Positions 6,785 through 15,074 of a stretch of 64,000 nt of DNA are shown in pieces; within the stretch, counting starts at the first letter, position 1; each line of letters begins with the position of its first letter. Source of the stretch: RDXT01 sp033765305. Lineage in GTDB: Bacteria > Bacteroidota > Bacteroidia > J057. The notes below the pieces were generated by a model. That model did no database searches and had not been told where the DNA came from. It worked only from the letters and a program-made list of their open reading frames with translations. The DNA lies in the NCBI GenBank assembly GCA_033765305.1, contig JANRID010000076.1, forward strand, positions 6,672 to 70,671, given 5' to 3'. A program made the position numbers and the translations under genes.

Positions 6785-9700
6785 TCACTGGCCGCTGAGC
6801 GGGCGGATCTTGATATTCCGGAACCAGACCTTGTCGCCGTGGTCCTGCAGCGCGATCCTGCCCTGCGGCGACTTGCCGAATCCAGGCATGTCCTTGAACT
6901 TGCTCCCGGCGATCAGCGCCGGCCATTCCGGACTGTTCATGTCGTATTTCACCACCTGGTGGCCGTTCTGCCAATGCTCCACCTGGCCCCGGTTCACAAT
7001 GAGGCGGATGCGGTTCCACTGTCCGGCGGGGTTGACCGTCACATACTTGCAGGCGATCAGGTCATACAGGTCGCCGGCGCGGTGCTTTTCGTACATGCGG
7101 TCGGGGTGGCGCTCGTTGTCGAGGATCTGCATCTCCGGGCCCGTCTGCCAGACGTAGTCGTATGCGTCGGATTCGATGACGTTGTAGATGATGCCGCTGT
7201 TGCCGCCCTCGGCAATTTTCCACTCCAGGGTCAGCTCGTAGTTCTCGAAGGACTCGTCGGTGACGAGGTCGCCGCCGTCGCGTCCGCCTGCGAAGGCAAG
7301 CGTTCCGTTTTCAATCCTCCAGGCTGCGCCGGGCTTGCCTTTGCGGTAGATATGCCAGCCATCGAGGGTTTTGCCGTCGAAGAGCAGGCGCCAGCCGGCG
7401 GCTTGCTCCGCGCTGCTCAGCTGGTTGTCCTTGCGGGCTTCTGCCGGCGCCGCCGCAAAGCCCGGCTGGTTCTGCGGGATGCGGTTCATGGTGTACCAGG
7501 CTTCGGTGCTCCAGAGTTCGTGGTTCTGCGCGCTGACGAAGTGATCGAGCAGACGCAGATACACGACGTGGCCGGGCTTCATGCCCTGGAGTTCGAGGAA
7601 TACGCGGCGGCGGTCTTCGGAGACCCGCACAGACCGGATAGGAAGACGGGTGTCGTCCACCTTGGGGCCGCCGTACTGCTCGTTGGGCACATAGCGCCAC
7701 TGGCGCACGAGATAGGCGGCAGGATCGTAGCCGTCGCCGGGCTGCAGGGGTTCGGTGAATTCGATCTCGATGCCGTTGCTGCGGGCGCGGACGGCCAGCA
7801 TCTCGAAGGTGGAGCTGCCGTTGTATTTGAGCCGCTGCAGCCCGAACCATTTGCCGCCGGCATGGCCCCAGTTGCCCGGATTGCCCACCCCGCCGATGTA
7901 CAGCGCGCCGTCGGGGCCCCAGGCCACCCGGTTGACGCCGGCTTCGAGGCCCTGCGTGAAGCGGAATACTGCGCCCTGATACTCGCCGTCGACCTGCTCG
8001 GCAAATACGCGCTTCAGGCCGCCGTGCGTCACCTCGCCGTGCAGCATCTGGCCTTTGTAGGGCCCCTGATCGAGGTAGATGGGCTGGCTGGGCGAATTGC
8101 CGATTTCATCCTGCGGCAGCCAGACCACCGGCTGGGTTGCCGGGGTATTGGCGGTACCGGCAAAATCCACCGAACGCGACCCGTAAAACGCGCCGGGCTT
8201 CACATGCACGATCTTGCTGGAAGGCAGCCAGTCGCCCTGGTTATCGGCGACGAACAGCTGGCCGTCCACCCCCTGCCCGATGCCGTTGGGGGTGCGCAGG
8301 CCAGAGGCGACGAACTCGAATTCGCCCGTTTCCTTGCTGATTTTCACCACTTTGCCGCGGTCGGGGATCTGCGGCTGGGTACTGGCGCCGCCGGGATTGA
8401 TGGCGGTGGCCAGGGTGCCGTAGAAGAAGCCGTCCTGGTAGGCGAGGCCGAAGGCAAACTCATGGAAATTGGCCGATGCGCGCCAGCCGTTGCAGACCGA
8501 GCGGTATTCGTCGGTGATGCCGTCGCCGTTGCGGTCGATGAGCTGGGTCAGCTCCTGTTTTTGCAGGACATAGATCTGTCCGTCCACCACTTTGAGGCCC
8601 AGCGGCTCGGCCAGGCCTGCGGCGATGCGCTTTACCTGGATGGCTTCGGGGTCGGTGCTGTTCACTACATTGCTCAGGACATACACCGAGCCGTCCGGAT
8701 CCCAGGTGCTCACGACGAGGCGGCCGTCGGGCAGGAAGTCCATGCCGCCGACCTTCGGCTCGAAGGTGCTGGGGCGCGCCTGGCTCAGGTCGAAGCTTGG
8801 GTGCACGGCGCGCAGGGGCAGGCCGTCGCCGGGAATGCCGCGCACCAGCTCATTGGGCAGGGGAATGCGCTCCACCTGCTTGAGGTCGGCCACATCGAAG
8901 GAAAGGGCTTCTTCGGGAATGACGCTGAAATCCGCATCGCCGTATTTGGCCCACTGCAGGGAGAGGCCGGCGCCGCCGCCTGCCTGGAAGTATCCGACCG
9001 ACAGGGGGTATTTGCCCGCCTTGAGCTGCACTTCAGCATCCTTGGGGTCCAGGCCGTGGAGGCCGTCGTTGAGAATCAGCTCCTTGCCGTCGAGCGTCAG
9101 CCGGGATCCGTCGTCGCTGATCAGGCGCAGGACATAGTTGCCGTCGGCGGGGATGGTGAGGTACCCGGACACTTCAATGAAGAAGTTCTCCGTCAGCGGC
9201 GAGAAATCCGGGCCGTACACGTTCACCTGATTCACCGTGCCGGAATACACCAGCACCTTCTCCTTGGGCACGTCAGCCAGCTTGCTGACGGGCTTGTCGA
9301 AGACATACACATTGACAGCCAGGCCTTTGCCGCTTTCGGTGACGCTGCCCGGCGCGCTCAGCTGCCCGGAGGGGCTCGAAGCCGTGCCGGACTGCAGAGC
9401 CTCTCCGTCCATCGCGAGGATGTACTGCACCATCTCCATGGCGTCGGCCATCTGCAGGTCGGGGTGGGCGGTCATGGCCGCCTGCCCCCATACCCCGGAC
9501 CCGCCCTGTACGATTTTGGTCGCCAGCTGCTGCACGGTCAGGGACGTAAAGGGATATTTAGCGGCAATCGCCTGATAGGAAGGCCCTACCGTCTGCACTT
9601 CGGGATTGTGGCAGGCCTGGCAGTCGCTGCGCTGGATGAGGGCAAGCCCCGGATGCTGCGCGAGGCTGGATTCATCGGCCTGGGGAATCACGGCCGGTTC

Positions 9701-10447
9701 CCGCGTAAACCAGGCGGTAAACGCGGTGCTGCCGGCAGGCTTGAGCAGCAGCAGGCCGTCGGCGGTGTAATACTGGCTACCCGGAATGGTGCCGGAGGCC
9801 TGCGACGTGACGGTAAACGTGCCGTCTGTCTCGTAGCTGCCTGCCGAAGGCAGGGAATTGAGGTGCATCCGCAGGGCCACCTGGGTGCCGGCCGGCGCGC
9901 CGGAGACGGTGAAGACCCGCTCCAGACCCGGCTGCGCCTGGCTGTTGCGGACATATTCGGGCCGTTCGCTCACCTGAATCCGCTCGCCGGAAGGCAGCTT
10001 CAGCTCGTAGTTCAGCGATACATGGCCCTGCTCGTCGAAGACATGGCCCAGATAGCGCAACTGCGGCGTCAGCGTATCGGCGCCGGCAATCACCCGCCAG
10101 GGCAGGCCTTCCGGCGCTATCAGCCAGGCCGGGCCTTTGGCAGCGGGCTGGGGCCCGTGGTTGGTGGTGTACACCGGGCCGTCGAGCAGCACGCCGTCGC
10201 GCCAGACCTTGTAGATCGCGCCGGTGCCGGCATCGTAGGCCGCCCAGAAATCCGGGCGCAGGGCCAGGGTAACCATCCGGGGCTTCTGGTCCAGCACGGA
10301 GCGGAACACCCAGGGGTCGCGGCCGCGGCTGCTGGCCGCTACGGCGTCCGACTGCGTTTTGCAGCTTTGAAAGAGGGATAGAGATAAGGCGGCGGTCAGC
10401 ACCCCGGCCAGCGGGAGCAGCCCGGCCATCCGTCGTACACGAAGCAT
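6785..10447 (-). CDS. Multidomain lipoprotein: cytochrome c + PA14 + sugar-dehydrogenase-like propeller + DUF1080
   Basis: The 1220-residue protein has a lipobox (LFQSC, Cys29). Reading on: an N-terminal beta region (about 40-260); a class I cytochrome c domain with haem motif CQACH (276-280) and candidate axial Met325; a PA14 carbohydrate-binding-type domain (about 375-502, DGNYVLRLISDDGSRLTLDG); a beta-propeller resembling PQQ-type sugar/sorbosone dehydrogenases (about 560-880, NGIGQGVDGQLFVADNQGDW); a linker; and a C-terminal DUF1080/3-keto-glycoside hydrolase-type lectin-fold domain (about 1018-1218, GWRLLFDGKTLDGWHIY ... GGNSGIIYNV). Family knowledge suggests oxidation of a bound sugar with electrons passed to the haem, and 3-keto-sugar processing by the DUF1080 part. 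It is monocistronic with its own promoter and terminator. The substrate is unknown. Confidence 0.88.
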   Translation of the reverse strand: MLRVRRMAGLLPLAGVLTAALSLSLFQSCKTQSDAVAASSRGRDPWVFRSVLDQKPRMVTLALRPDFWAAYDAGTGAIYKVWRDGVLLDGPVYTTNHGPQPAAKGPAWLIAPEGLPWRVIAGADTLTPQLRYLGHVFDEQGHVSLNYELKLPSGERIQVSERPEYVRNSQAQPGLERVFTVSGAPAGTQVALRMHLNSLPSAGSYETDGTFTVTSQASGTIPGSQYYTADGLLLLKPAGSTAFTAWFTREPAVIPQADESSLAQHPGLALIQRSDCQACHNPEVQTVGPSYQAIAAKYPFTSLTVQQLATKIVQGGSGVWGQAAMTAHPDLQMADAMEMVQYILAMDGEALQSGTASSPSGQLSAPGSVTESGKGLAVNVYVFDKPVSKLADVPKEKVLVYSGTVNQVNVYGPDFSPLTENFFIEVSGYLTIPADGNYVLRLISDDGSRLTLDGKELILNDGLHGLDPKDAEVQLKAGKYPLSVGYFQAGGGAGLSLQWAKYGDADFSVIPEEALSFDVADLKQVERIPLPNELVRGIPGDGLPLRAVHPSFDLSQARPSTFEPKVGGMDFLPDGRLVVSTWDPDGSVYVLSNVVNSTDPEAIQVKRIAAGLAEPLGLKVVDGQIYVLQKQELTQLIDRNGDGITDEYRSVCNGWRASANFHEFAFGLAYQDGFFYGTLATAINPGGASTQPQIPDRGKVVKISKETGEFEFVASGLRTPNGIGQGVDGQLFVADNQGDWLPSSKIVHVKPGAFYGSRSVDFAGTANTPATQPVVWLPQDEIGNSPSQPIYLDQGPYKGQMLHGEVTHGGLKRVFAEQVDGEYQGAVFRFTQGLEAGVNRVAWGPDGALYIGGVGNPGNWGHAGGKWFGLQRLKYNGSSTFEMLAVRARSNGIEIEFTEPLQPGDGYDPAAYLVRQWRYVPNEQYGGPKVDDTRLPIRSVRVSEDRRRVFLELQGMKPGHVVYLRLLDHFVSAQNHELWSTEAWYTMNRIPQNQPGFAAAPAEARKDNQLSSAEQAAGWRLLFDGKTLDGWHIYRKGKPGAAWRIENGTLAFAGGRDGGDLVTDESFENYELTLEWKIAEGGNSGIIYNVIESDAYDYVWQTGPEMQILDNERHPDRMYEKHRAGDLYDLIACKYVTVNPAGQWNRIRLIVNRGQVEHWQNGHQVVKYDMNSPEWPALIAGSKFKDMPGFGKSPQGRIALQDHGDKVWFRNIKIRPLSGQ

Positions 10448-10472
10448 AGCAGAGTCCGTTTGTGAGAAAGGA

Positions 10473-10503
10473 CTAAGCTAGAACGGATCGGCGGCAAATT
10501 CAA
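10473..10503 (-). promoter_or_regulatory. Promoter TTG-N20-TAGCTTAG for the multidomain lipoprotein
   Basis: The TTG at 10503-10501 and the -7 at 10480-10473 (one mismatch to TAnnTTTG) have 20-bp spacing. It lies 25 bp before the start codon. Confidence 0.4.
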
Positions 10504-10565
10504 TCCTGCGGCCCGGAAATCGATACGATGCCCGGAATGGACGGCCATTGCAGCCGGGCGGCGGC

Positions 10566-11276
10566 TCAGCGCATGTTGTGGAAGACGTTCACCACGTCCT
10601 CGTCTTCGTCGATGCGTTCGAGCAGCTTTTCGAGATCGGCCTCGGCTTCGGGGCTGAGCGACTTGGTATCCAGGGGAATCCGTTCGAATTCCGCGCTCAG
10701 CACCTCGTATTGGTTCTGTTCGAGCCCCTGCTGGAGGGCGCCGAAGCTTGCGAAGTCGCCGTAGAGGATGATTTCCTCCTCGTCTGCTCCGATTTCCTCC
10801 ACCCCGAAATCGATCATTTCAAACTCGAAGGCCTCCAGATCGAGCCCGGCAGGCCGGCGGATGCGGAATACGCACTTATGCTCGAACAGAAAGGCAACCG
10901 AACCGGAATTGCCCAGGGCGCCGCCGGATTTGCTGAAATAGGACCGCAGGTTGGCGACCGTGCGGGTGGGGTTGTCGGTGGCTGTTTCAACAATCACGGC
11001 GATGCCGTGCGGGCCGTAGCCCTCGTACACCAGCTCTTTGTAGTCCGCTTCGTCCTTGGAAGACGCCTTTTTAATAGCCCGCTCGATATTGTCTTTGGGC
11101 ATGTTGGCCGCCTTGGCGTTCTGGATGATGGCGCGGAGCCGCGGGTTGGCCTCCGGGTCGGGGCCGCTGGCCTTGACCGCCATAGAAATCTCCCGGCCAA
11201 ATTTGGTGAAGGTTCTGGCCATTTGCCCCCAGCGTTTCAGCTTGCGGGCTTTGCGAAACTCGAATGCACGTCCCAT
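10566..11276 (-). CDS. YebC/PmpR family regulatory protein
   Basis: The 236-residue protein has the family N-terminus (MGRAFEFRKARKLKRWGQMA), the central conserved block (PKDNIERAIKKAS) and the YEGYGPHGIAVIVE motif, at the normal family length. Members bind DNA as transcription regulators, and some act on ribosomes to relieve stalling at proline-rich sequences; which role applies here cannot be told from sequence. The start at 11276 is fixed by family alignment, and the frame upstream of it is unrelated. A perfect promoter -7 element ends only 5 nt before the ATG, so the mRNA may be leaderless. It is transcribed divergently from dprA. Confidence 0.93.
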   Translation of the reverse strand: MGRAFEFRKARKLKRWGQMARTFTKFGREISMAVKASGPDPEANPRLRAIIQNAKAANMPKDNIERAIKKASSKDEADYKELVYEGYGPHGIAVIVETATDNPTRTVANLRSYFSKSGGALGNSGSVAFLFEHKCVFRIRRPAGLDLEAFEFEMIDFGVEEIGADEEEIILYGDFASFGALQQGLEQNQYEVLSAEFERIPLDTKSLSPEAEADLEKLLERIDEDEDVVNVFHNMR

Positions 11277-11281
11277 GCGGG

Positions 11282-11312
11282 CAAAATTAACCGGCATCCG
11301 GCAGGTTTGCAA
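11282..11312 (-). promoter_or_regulatory. Promoter TTG-N20-TAATTTTG immediately before the yebC-family start codon
   Basis: The -33 TTG (11312-11310) and perfect -7 TAATTTTG (11289-11282) leave only 5 nt to the ATG at 11276. A start about 4-7 nt after the -7 element would fall on or next to the start codon. Confidence 0.6.
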
Positions 11313-11430
11313 CAGGCAGCAGCACCTGGCCCGCTGTGGCAGGTCCAATGTCTGGGAGATATGCAGAATGGAATTTCTGGAAAATGCAACTACTGTTTGT
11401 GTAATCCGCTGAGAGCATCGATATTGCAGT

Positions 11431-12546
11431 GTGGAACCGCGCAACCTGTATCTGCTCGCCCTCTCGCTGACCAAGGGCCTCGGACCGGTAACGGTCAAAA
11501 ACCTGATTGCCTACTGCGGCAGTGCCCAGGCTGTATTCCAGATGCCCAGGGGCAAGCTGCTCCGCGTGCCGGGCGTCGGAGATCAGACCGCCGAGCTGGT
11601 CCGGCACTCGGCGCACCTGCGCCGCGCGGAGGAAGAGGCTGCCTTCTGTGCGCGCAACGGCGTCGGCATCATCAGCTACCTCGACCCTGAATATCCGGAT
11701 GCGCTCAAGTACATCCCGGATGCGCCCCTGATCCTGTTCAAGAAAGGCGCGATATCGCTCAATGCCCAGCCTGCCATCGCCATCGTGGGCACCCGGCAGG
11801 CAACGGAGTACGGACGCGAGCAGGCCGAGCGCTTCGCATCGTTTTTCGCCGGGCGCGGGCTCAACGTGGTCAGCGGACTGGCCTACGGCATCGATATTGC
11901 CGCGCACCGCGCAGCCTTGCGCGCAGGCGGCATCACCACTGCCGTGCTCGGCCATGGCCTTGATATGATCTATCCCGGCCGCCACGCCGCGCGCGCCCAG
12001 GAGATGCTGGCGCGAGGCGGCCTGCTCACCGAGTATCTGACGGGCAGCCAGCCGGATGCAGCCCATTTCCCCGCCCGCAACCGCATCGTGGCCGGCATGT
12101 GCAAGGCGGTGGTGGTCATCGAAGCCGGCGAAAGCGGCGGCGCGCTCATCACGGCCCGCAGGGCCTTCGAGCAGAACCGCGAGGTGTACGCCCTGCCGGG
12201 CCGCATCGGCGACCCCTGGTCGGCCGGCAGCAACCGCCTCATCCGCGACCATGTGGCCCGGCTCGTGACCGACCCGCAGGAGGTCCTCGACGACCTCCAG
12301 ATCCACTGGACCCAGCACGGCGATCAGGCGCAGCAGCTGGAGCTGGCCCTCGCGGCGCCGCCGCAGCCCCTGAGCCAGGAAGAGGCCCTGGTGCTCAATG
12401 TGCTCGGAAACGGCGAGGCCCTTGTCGACCAGATTTCCCTTGCGACAGGCATTCCCATGAACCGCCTCAACGCACTGCTCCTCGAAATGGAGTTCAAGGA
12501 GCTGCTGCGGCAGATGCCGGGGAAAAAATTCCGCCCGGGCCGCTGA
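11431..12546 (+). CDS. dprA: DNA-processing protein DprA
   Basis: DprA loads RecA onto incoming single-stranded DNA during natural transformation. The 371-residue product has an N-terminal helix-hairpin-helix/SAM-like region (about 1-65, TKGLGPVTVKNLIAYCGS), the Rossmann DNA-binding domain with VGTRQATEYGREQA and VSGLAYGIDIAAHRAAL, the GHGLDMIYPGRH motif, and a C-terminal winged-helix domain (about 305-365). The start codon is GTG at 11431, which directly precedes the conserved N-terminus. The gene is complete. It is found in many non-competent bacteria, so competence is not proven by it; recA lies 7 kb away. Confidence 0.97.
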   Translation: MEPRNLYLLALSLTKGLGPVTVKNLIAYCGSAQAVFQMPRGKLLRVPGVGDQTAELVRHSAHLRRAEEEAAFCARNGVGIISYLDPEYPDALKYIPDAPLILFKKGAISLNAQPAIAIVGTRQATEYGREQAERFASFFAGRGLNVVSGLAYGIDIAAHRAALRAGGITTAVLGHGLDMIYPGRHAARAQEMLARGGLLTEYLTGSQPDAAHFPARNRIVAGMCKAVVVIEAGESGGALITARRAFEQNREVYALPGRIGDPWSAGSNRLIRDHVARLVTDPQEVLDDLQIHWTQHGDQAQQLELALAAPPQPLSQEEALVLNVLGNGEALVDQISLATGIPMNRLNALLLEMEFKELLRQMPGKKFRPGR

Positions 12547-12556
12547 ACATCCGCCG

Positions 12557-13315
12557 CTACTTGCGGTCGAAGCTCTGGACCAGGCTGTAGAAGACCGGTT
12601 TGAACTGGTCGAAATCGTAGCGGCTCATCGTCGTAAGCGCCATGCCGATCAGATACTGCTGATCGTACTCGATATAGGCATAGGCGATGTACTTCGTCTG
12701 GTCGGGCCCGGAAGGCGCCTGGTAGGTTTTGCACTGCGCGGCATCGCCGGCGGCGGTATTGAGCTGGAAGCGGCGGTCGAGCTCCGCCGATCCCGGACTG
12801 CCGAGCATCCGCTGGTCCAGCCACCAGTACACCGAGTCGATCACGCTGCAGGCCGGCAGGCGGCGGCTGAGGTACTGCACCTGCACATAAGGCTCGGTGA
12901 GCGAGGGCTGGCGGCCTTCGGAGAGGTAGGTGACGAAAAGGCCGTTGTTTTCGTTGTAGTTGTCCGGATTCACCCAGGGCACCTGGTCGTTGGTGCGGGG
13001 GGCCAGGGGATATTCATACGTCAGGCGGAAGCGCATGGAATAGGCCTCGAACCAGTTGCTCCGCCCGCCGAGCTGATATACATAGGGAAAGCGGGTCGAA
13101 TCGCCGATGCGGCTGCGCCGCAGATCTTCGAGGACCTGCTGGCTTTCGCGGGGGCTGGCGTGGCGGATGCCGGCAGATCCGCTGCCATGAGCTGGTTCAG
13201 CAGCTGCGGGCTGCCGGGCAGATTCATGGGCAGCGGGCTTGCTGCAGCCTGCCATCATCAGCAGCGCAGCCAGCACGGGCAGCAGGGAGGTTCGGATAGG
13301 CATCGCGTTCGGCAT
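12557..13315 (-). CDS. Lipoprotein of unknown function
   Basis: The product has 252 residues with a clear lipobox (LLMMAGC). The start may be 13315 or the ATG at 13303, which gives a more typical signal peptide (MPIRTSLLPVLAALLMMAGC). The mature part begins with an Ala/Pro/His-rich linker and continues as a mixed alpha/beta domain with a WWLDQRM segment; no family was recognised. It ends 10 bp from the dprA stop (convergent). The dehydrogenase gene upstream ends 25 bp away on the same strand, so the two may be co-transcribed. Confidence 0.78.
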   Translation of the reverse strand: MPNAMPIRTSLLPVLAALLMMAGCSKPAAHESARQPAAAEPAHGSGSAGIRHASPRESQQVLEDLRRSRIGDSTRFPYVYQLGGRSNWFEAYSMRFRLTYEYPLAPRTNDQVPWVNPDNYNENNGLFVTYLSEGRQPSLTEPYVQVQYLSRRLPACSVIDSVYWWLDQRMLGSPGSAELDRRFQLNTAAGDAAQCKTYQAPSGPDQTKYIAYAYIEYDQQYLIGMALTTMSRYDFDQFKPVFYSLVQSFDRK

Positions 13316-13339
13316 TGCAGTCTGATCGTTGCGGGGGTG

Positions 13340-14308
13340 TCAGGAGCGGTACGATACGCTGTAGGCGAGTCCGGGCGGCTGCTGCCGCCGCAGTTCGTGA
13401 AACCAGCCGGGCAGTTCGCTGAAGCGCAGCTCATCCGTCAGATGCTGGTCGAACAGCGGATTGCGGAGCAGCTCGAATACTACAGCCTTGCGCCGGTGCA
13501 GGTCCCAGCGCCGGCTGTGCGAGGAGGGGAGCGTAGCGACCTGGGTGCTGATGAGCTGCTTGCGGCCCTGGTGGAAACTGCCGCCCAGCTGAAGCTCGAC
13601 GGAGCGGGTGCCGTACCAGCTCATTTCCATGATGCGTCCCTCGAATCCGGCCCGGTTGATAGCTTCCTGGAGCCCCAGGGCCGTCGCGCTGGCATGGAAT
13701 ACGCAGTCGAAGTCGCCGTCTTCCGCCGTGGCGGGCATGAAGCCCAGCTGCCGCACCAGCGCCAGCCGCCGGGGCGATGGCTCCAGCACGCGCAGCGTCA
13801 CCGCCGGCATCAGCGCGGCCAGCCGGGCTACAAGCGAGCCGATCACTCCGAATCCCACCACGAGCGCCCGGTCGCCCGGCGCCAGGCCGCTGTCCCAGAT
13901 CGCCGTGAGGGCTGTCTCCACATTGGAGGCCAGGGCAGCCCGCCGCAGCGGAATCTCCTCCGGGATGGGGAAAATATCCGCATCGGCCACGATGGCCCGG
14001 TCCTGATGCGGATGCAGCAGATGCACGGCCTGCCCTTCGAGCGCATGGCCAGGGGTGACCACCCGGCCGACCAGCGAGTAGCCGTACTTGACCGGATAGC
14101 GGAAGTCGCCGGCCATGTAAGGGGCCTTCATCAGCTCGTGCAGCTCCACCGGCACCTGCCCCGAGCACACCAGGCGCTCCGTGCCGGTGCTGATGAGCGA
14201 GGATACCGCTTCGATTTCGCACCAGCCAGGGCCGGGTTCAGGAAGGGGTTCAGGCTGGATGGCGGATTCGAATGCGGAGAGATGCCACAGGGCGCTTGCC
14301 TCTTTCAT
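13340..14308 (-). CDS. Medium-chain dehydrogenase/reductase (alcohol dehydrogenase-like)
   Basis: The 322-residue protein has the GroES-like N-terminal domain of the MDR superfamily (VKYGYSLVGRV, about 72-83) and a Rossmann NAD(P)-binding domain with the glycine motif VVGFGVIGSLVARL (about 150-163). The usual catalytic-zinc cysteine is replaced in SLISTGTER, and the four structural-zinc cysteines are absent, so it is probably zinc-independent. The pattern is closest to the bacteriochlorophyllide-dehydrogenase-like branch of COG1063. ribA lies 90 bp upstream on the same strand; similar MDR genes are seen near GTP-cyclohydrolase and pterin genes in other bacteria, so a role in pterin or flavin chemistry is possible but unproven. 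Confidence 0.82.
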   Translation of the reverse strand: MKEASALWHLSAFESAIQPEPLPEPGPGWCEIEAVSSLISTGTERLVCSGQVPVELHELMKAPYMAGDFRYPVKYGYSLVGRVVTPGHALEGQAVHLLHPHQDRAIVADADIFPIPEEIPLRRAALASNVETALTAIWDSGLAPGDRALVVGFGVIGSLVARLAALMPAVTLRVLEPSPRRLALVRQLGFMPATAEDGDFDCVFHASATALGLQEAINRAGFEGRIMEMSWYGTRSVELQLGGSFHQGRKQLISTQVATLPSSHSRRWDLHRRKAVVFELLRNPLFDQHLTDELRFSELPGWFHELRRQQPPGLAYSVSYRS

Positions 14309-14355
14309 GGGAAAAGCAGTTTTCCGGCCTCGTCACACAGGGAGAGCAGGGGGAG

Positions 14356-14389
14356 CAAAGGTAGGGATTCCTGCCGAAGGGGCCAGCAA
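14356..14389 (-). promoter_or_regulatory. Promoter TTG-N23-TACCTTTG for the dehydrogenase gene
   Basis: A perfect -7 element (14363-14356) has a TTG at 14389-14387. The 23-bp spacing is at the long end. It lies 47 bp before the start codon. Confidence 0.45.
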
Positions 14390-14398
14390 GAATTGCAT

Positions 14399-15010
14399 TC
14401 ATCTCTCCGGCGCATGCGGCTCCTGCCAGGGCAGCTGGAGGTAATGGCCCATGACCCGCTGCTTGGTGGCCAGGTAAAACTGGTTCTCATCCCGGGGGCT
14501 GATCTCGATCGGTACCCGCTCTGCGAGCACTACCGGCCCGTCCTCGAAGGCGGCGATTTTGTCCGGGTTGTTGGTCATCAGCCGCACCTCGTGCACGCCC
14601 AGGTCGCGCAGGATGTCCACGGCCATATCGAAGCTGCGCATATCCGCCTCGAAGCCCAGCTCCAGGTTGGCATCCACCGTATCGAGGCCCCGGTCCTGCA
14701 GGGTATAGGCCCGGATCTTGTTCACCAGCCCGATTCCGCGCCCCTCCTGCCGCAGATAAATCAGCACGCCGCCTTCCGCCGCGATCCGCCGCATGGCTTC
14801 CGCCAGCTGCTCGCCGCAGTCGCAGCGCAGCGATCCGAACACATCGCCCGTCATGCATTCCGAATGCACCCGCACCAGTACCGGCGCTCCGGCGCCGGGA
14901 TGCCCGCTGACCAGCGCCAGGTGCGGCATTTCCTCGGGTTCGTTGGCATAGGCAATCATCCGGAAGGTGCCCCATCGGGTGGGAAGCTGCGTTTCGGCTA
15001 ATCGGATCAT
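14399..15010 (-). CDS. ribA: GTP cyclohydrolase II
   Basis: This enzyme opens GTP to 2,5-diamino-6-ribosylamino-pyrimidinone phosphate, the first step of riboflavin synthesis. The 203-residue product has all zinc ligands (Cys52, Cys63 and Cys65 in CMTGDVFGSLRCDC), the catalytic YLRQEGRGIGLVNKIRAY motif and the GTP-binding TNNPDKIAAFEDG segment. It is a stand-alone GCHII without the RibB (DHBP synthase) domain that many Bacteroidota fuse to it; no other rib gene is in the window and no FMN riboswitch was seen upstream. It lies between the FkbM gene and the dehydrogenase on the same strand. Confidence 0.95.
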   Translation of the reverse strand: MIRLAETQLPTRWGTFRMIAYANEPEEMPHLALVSGHPGAGAPVLVRVHSECMTGDVFGSLRCDCGEQLAEAMRRIAAEGGVLIYLRQEGRGIGLVNKIRAYTLQDRGLDTVDANLELGFEADMRSFDMAVDILRDLGVHEVRLMTNNPDKIAAFEDGPVVLAERVPIEISPRDENQFYLATKQRVMGHYLQLPWQEPHAPER

Positions 15011-15030
15011 ATAGGTCGGATAGGATGCGG

Positions 15031-15048
15031 GCTGCCGGGTACGGCAGC
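15031..15048. terminator. Short hairpin between FkbM gene and ribA
   Basis: GCTGCCG and CGGCAGC form a 7-bp stem with a GGTA loop and no T tract. It may be a weak terminator after the FkbM gene or a leader hairpin of ribA. Confidence 0.3.
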
Positions 15049-15074
15049 AGACAATGTTTAAACGCTGAACAGGG

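Noticed and set aside
6839..10381. 1180-codon plus-strand open frame
   Set aside because: It is the GC-rich shadow of the four-domain lipoprotein, which has clear CxxCH, PA14 and DUF1080 motifs on the minus strand.
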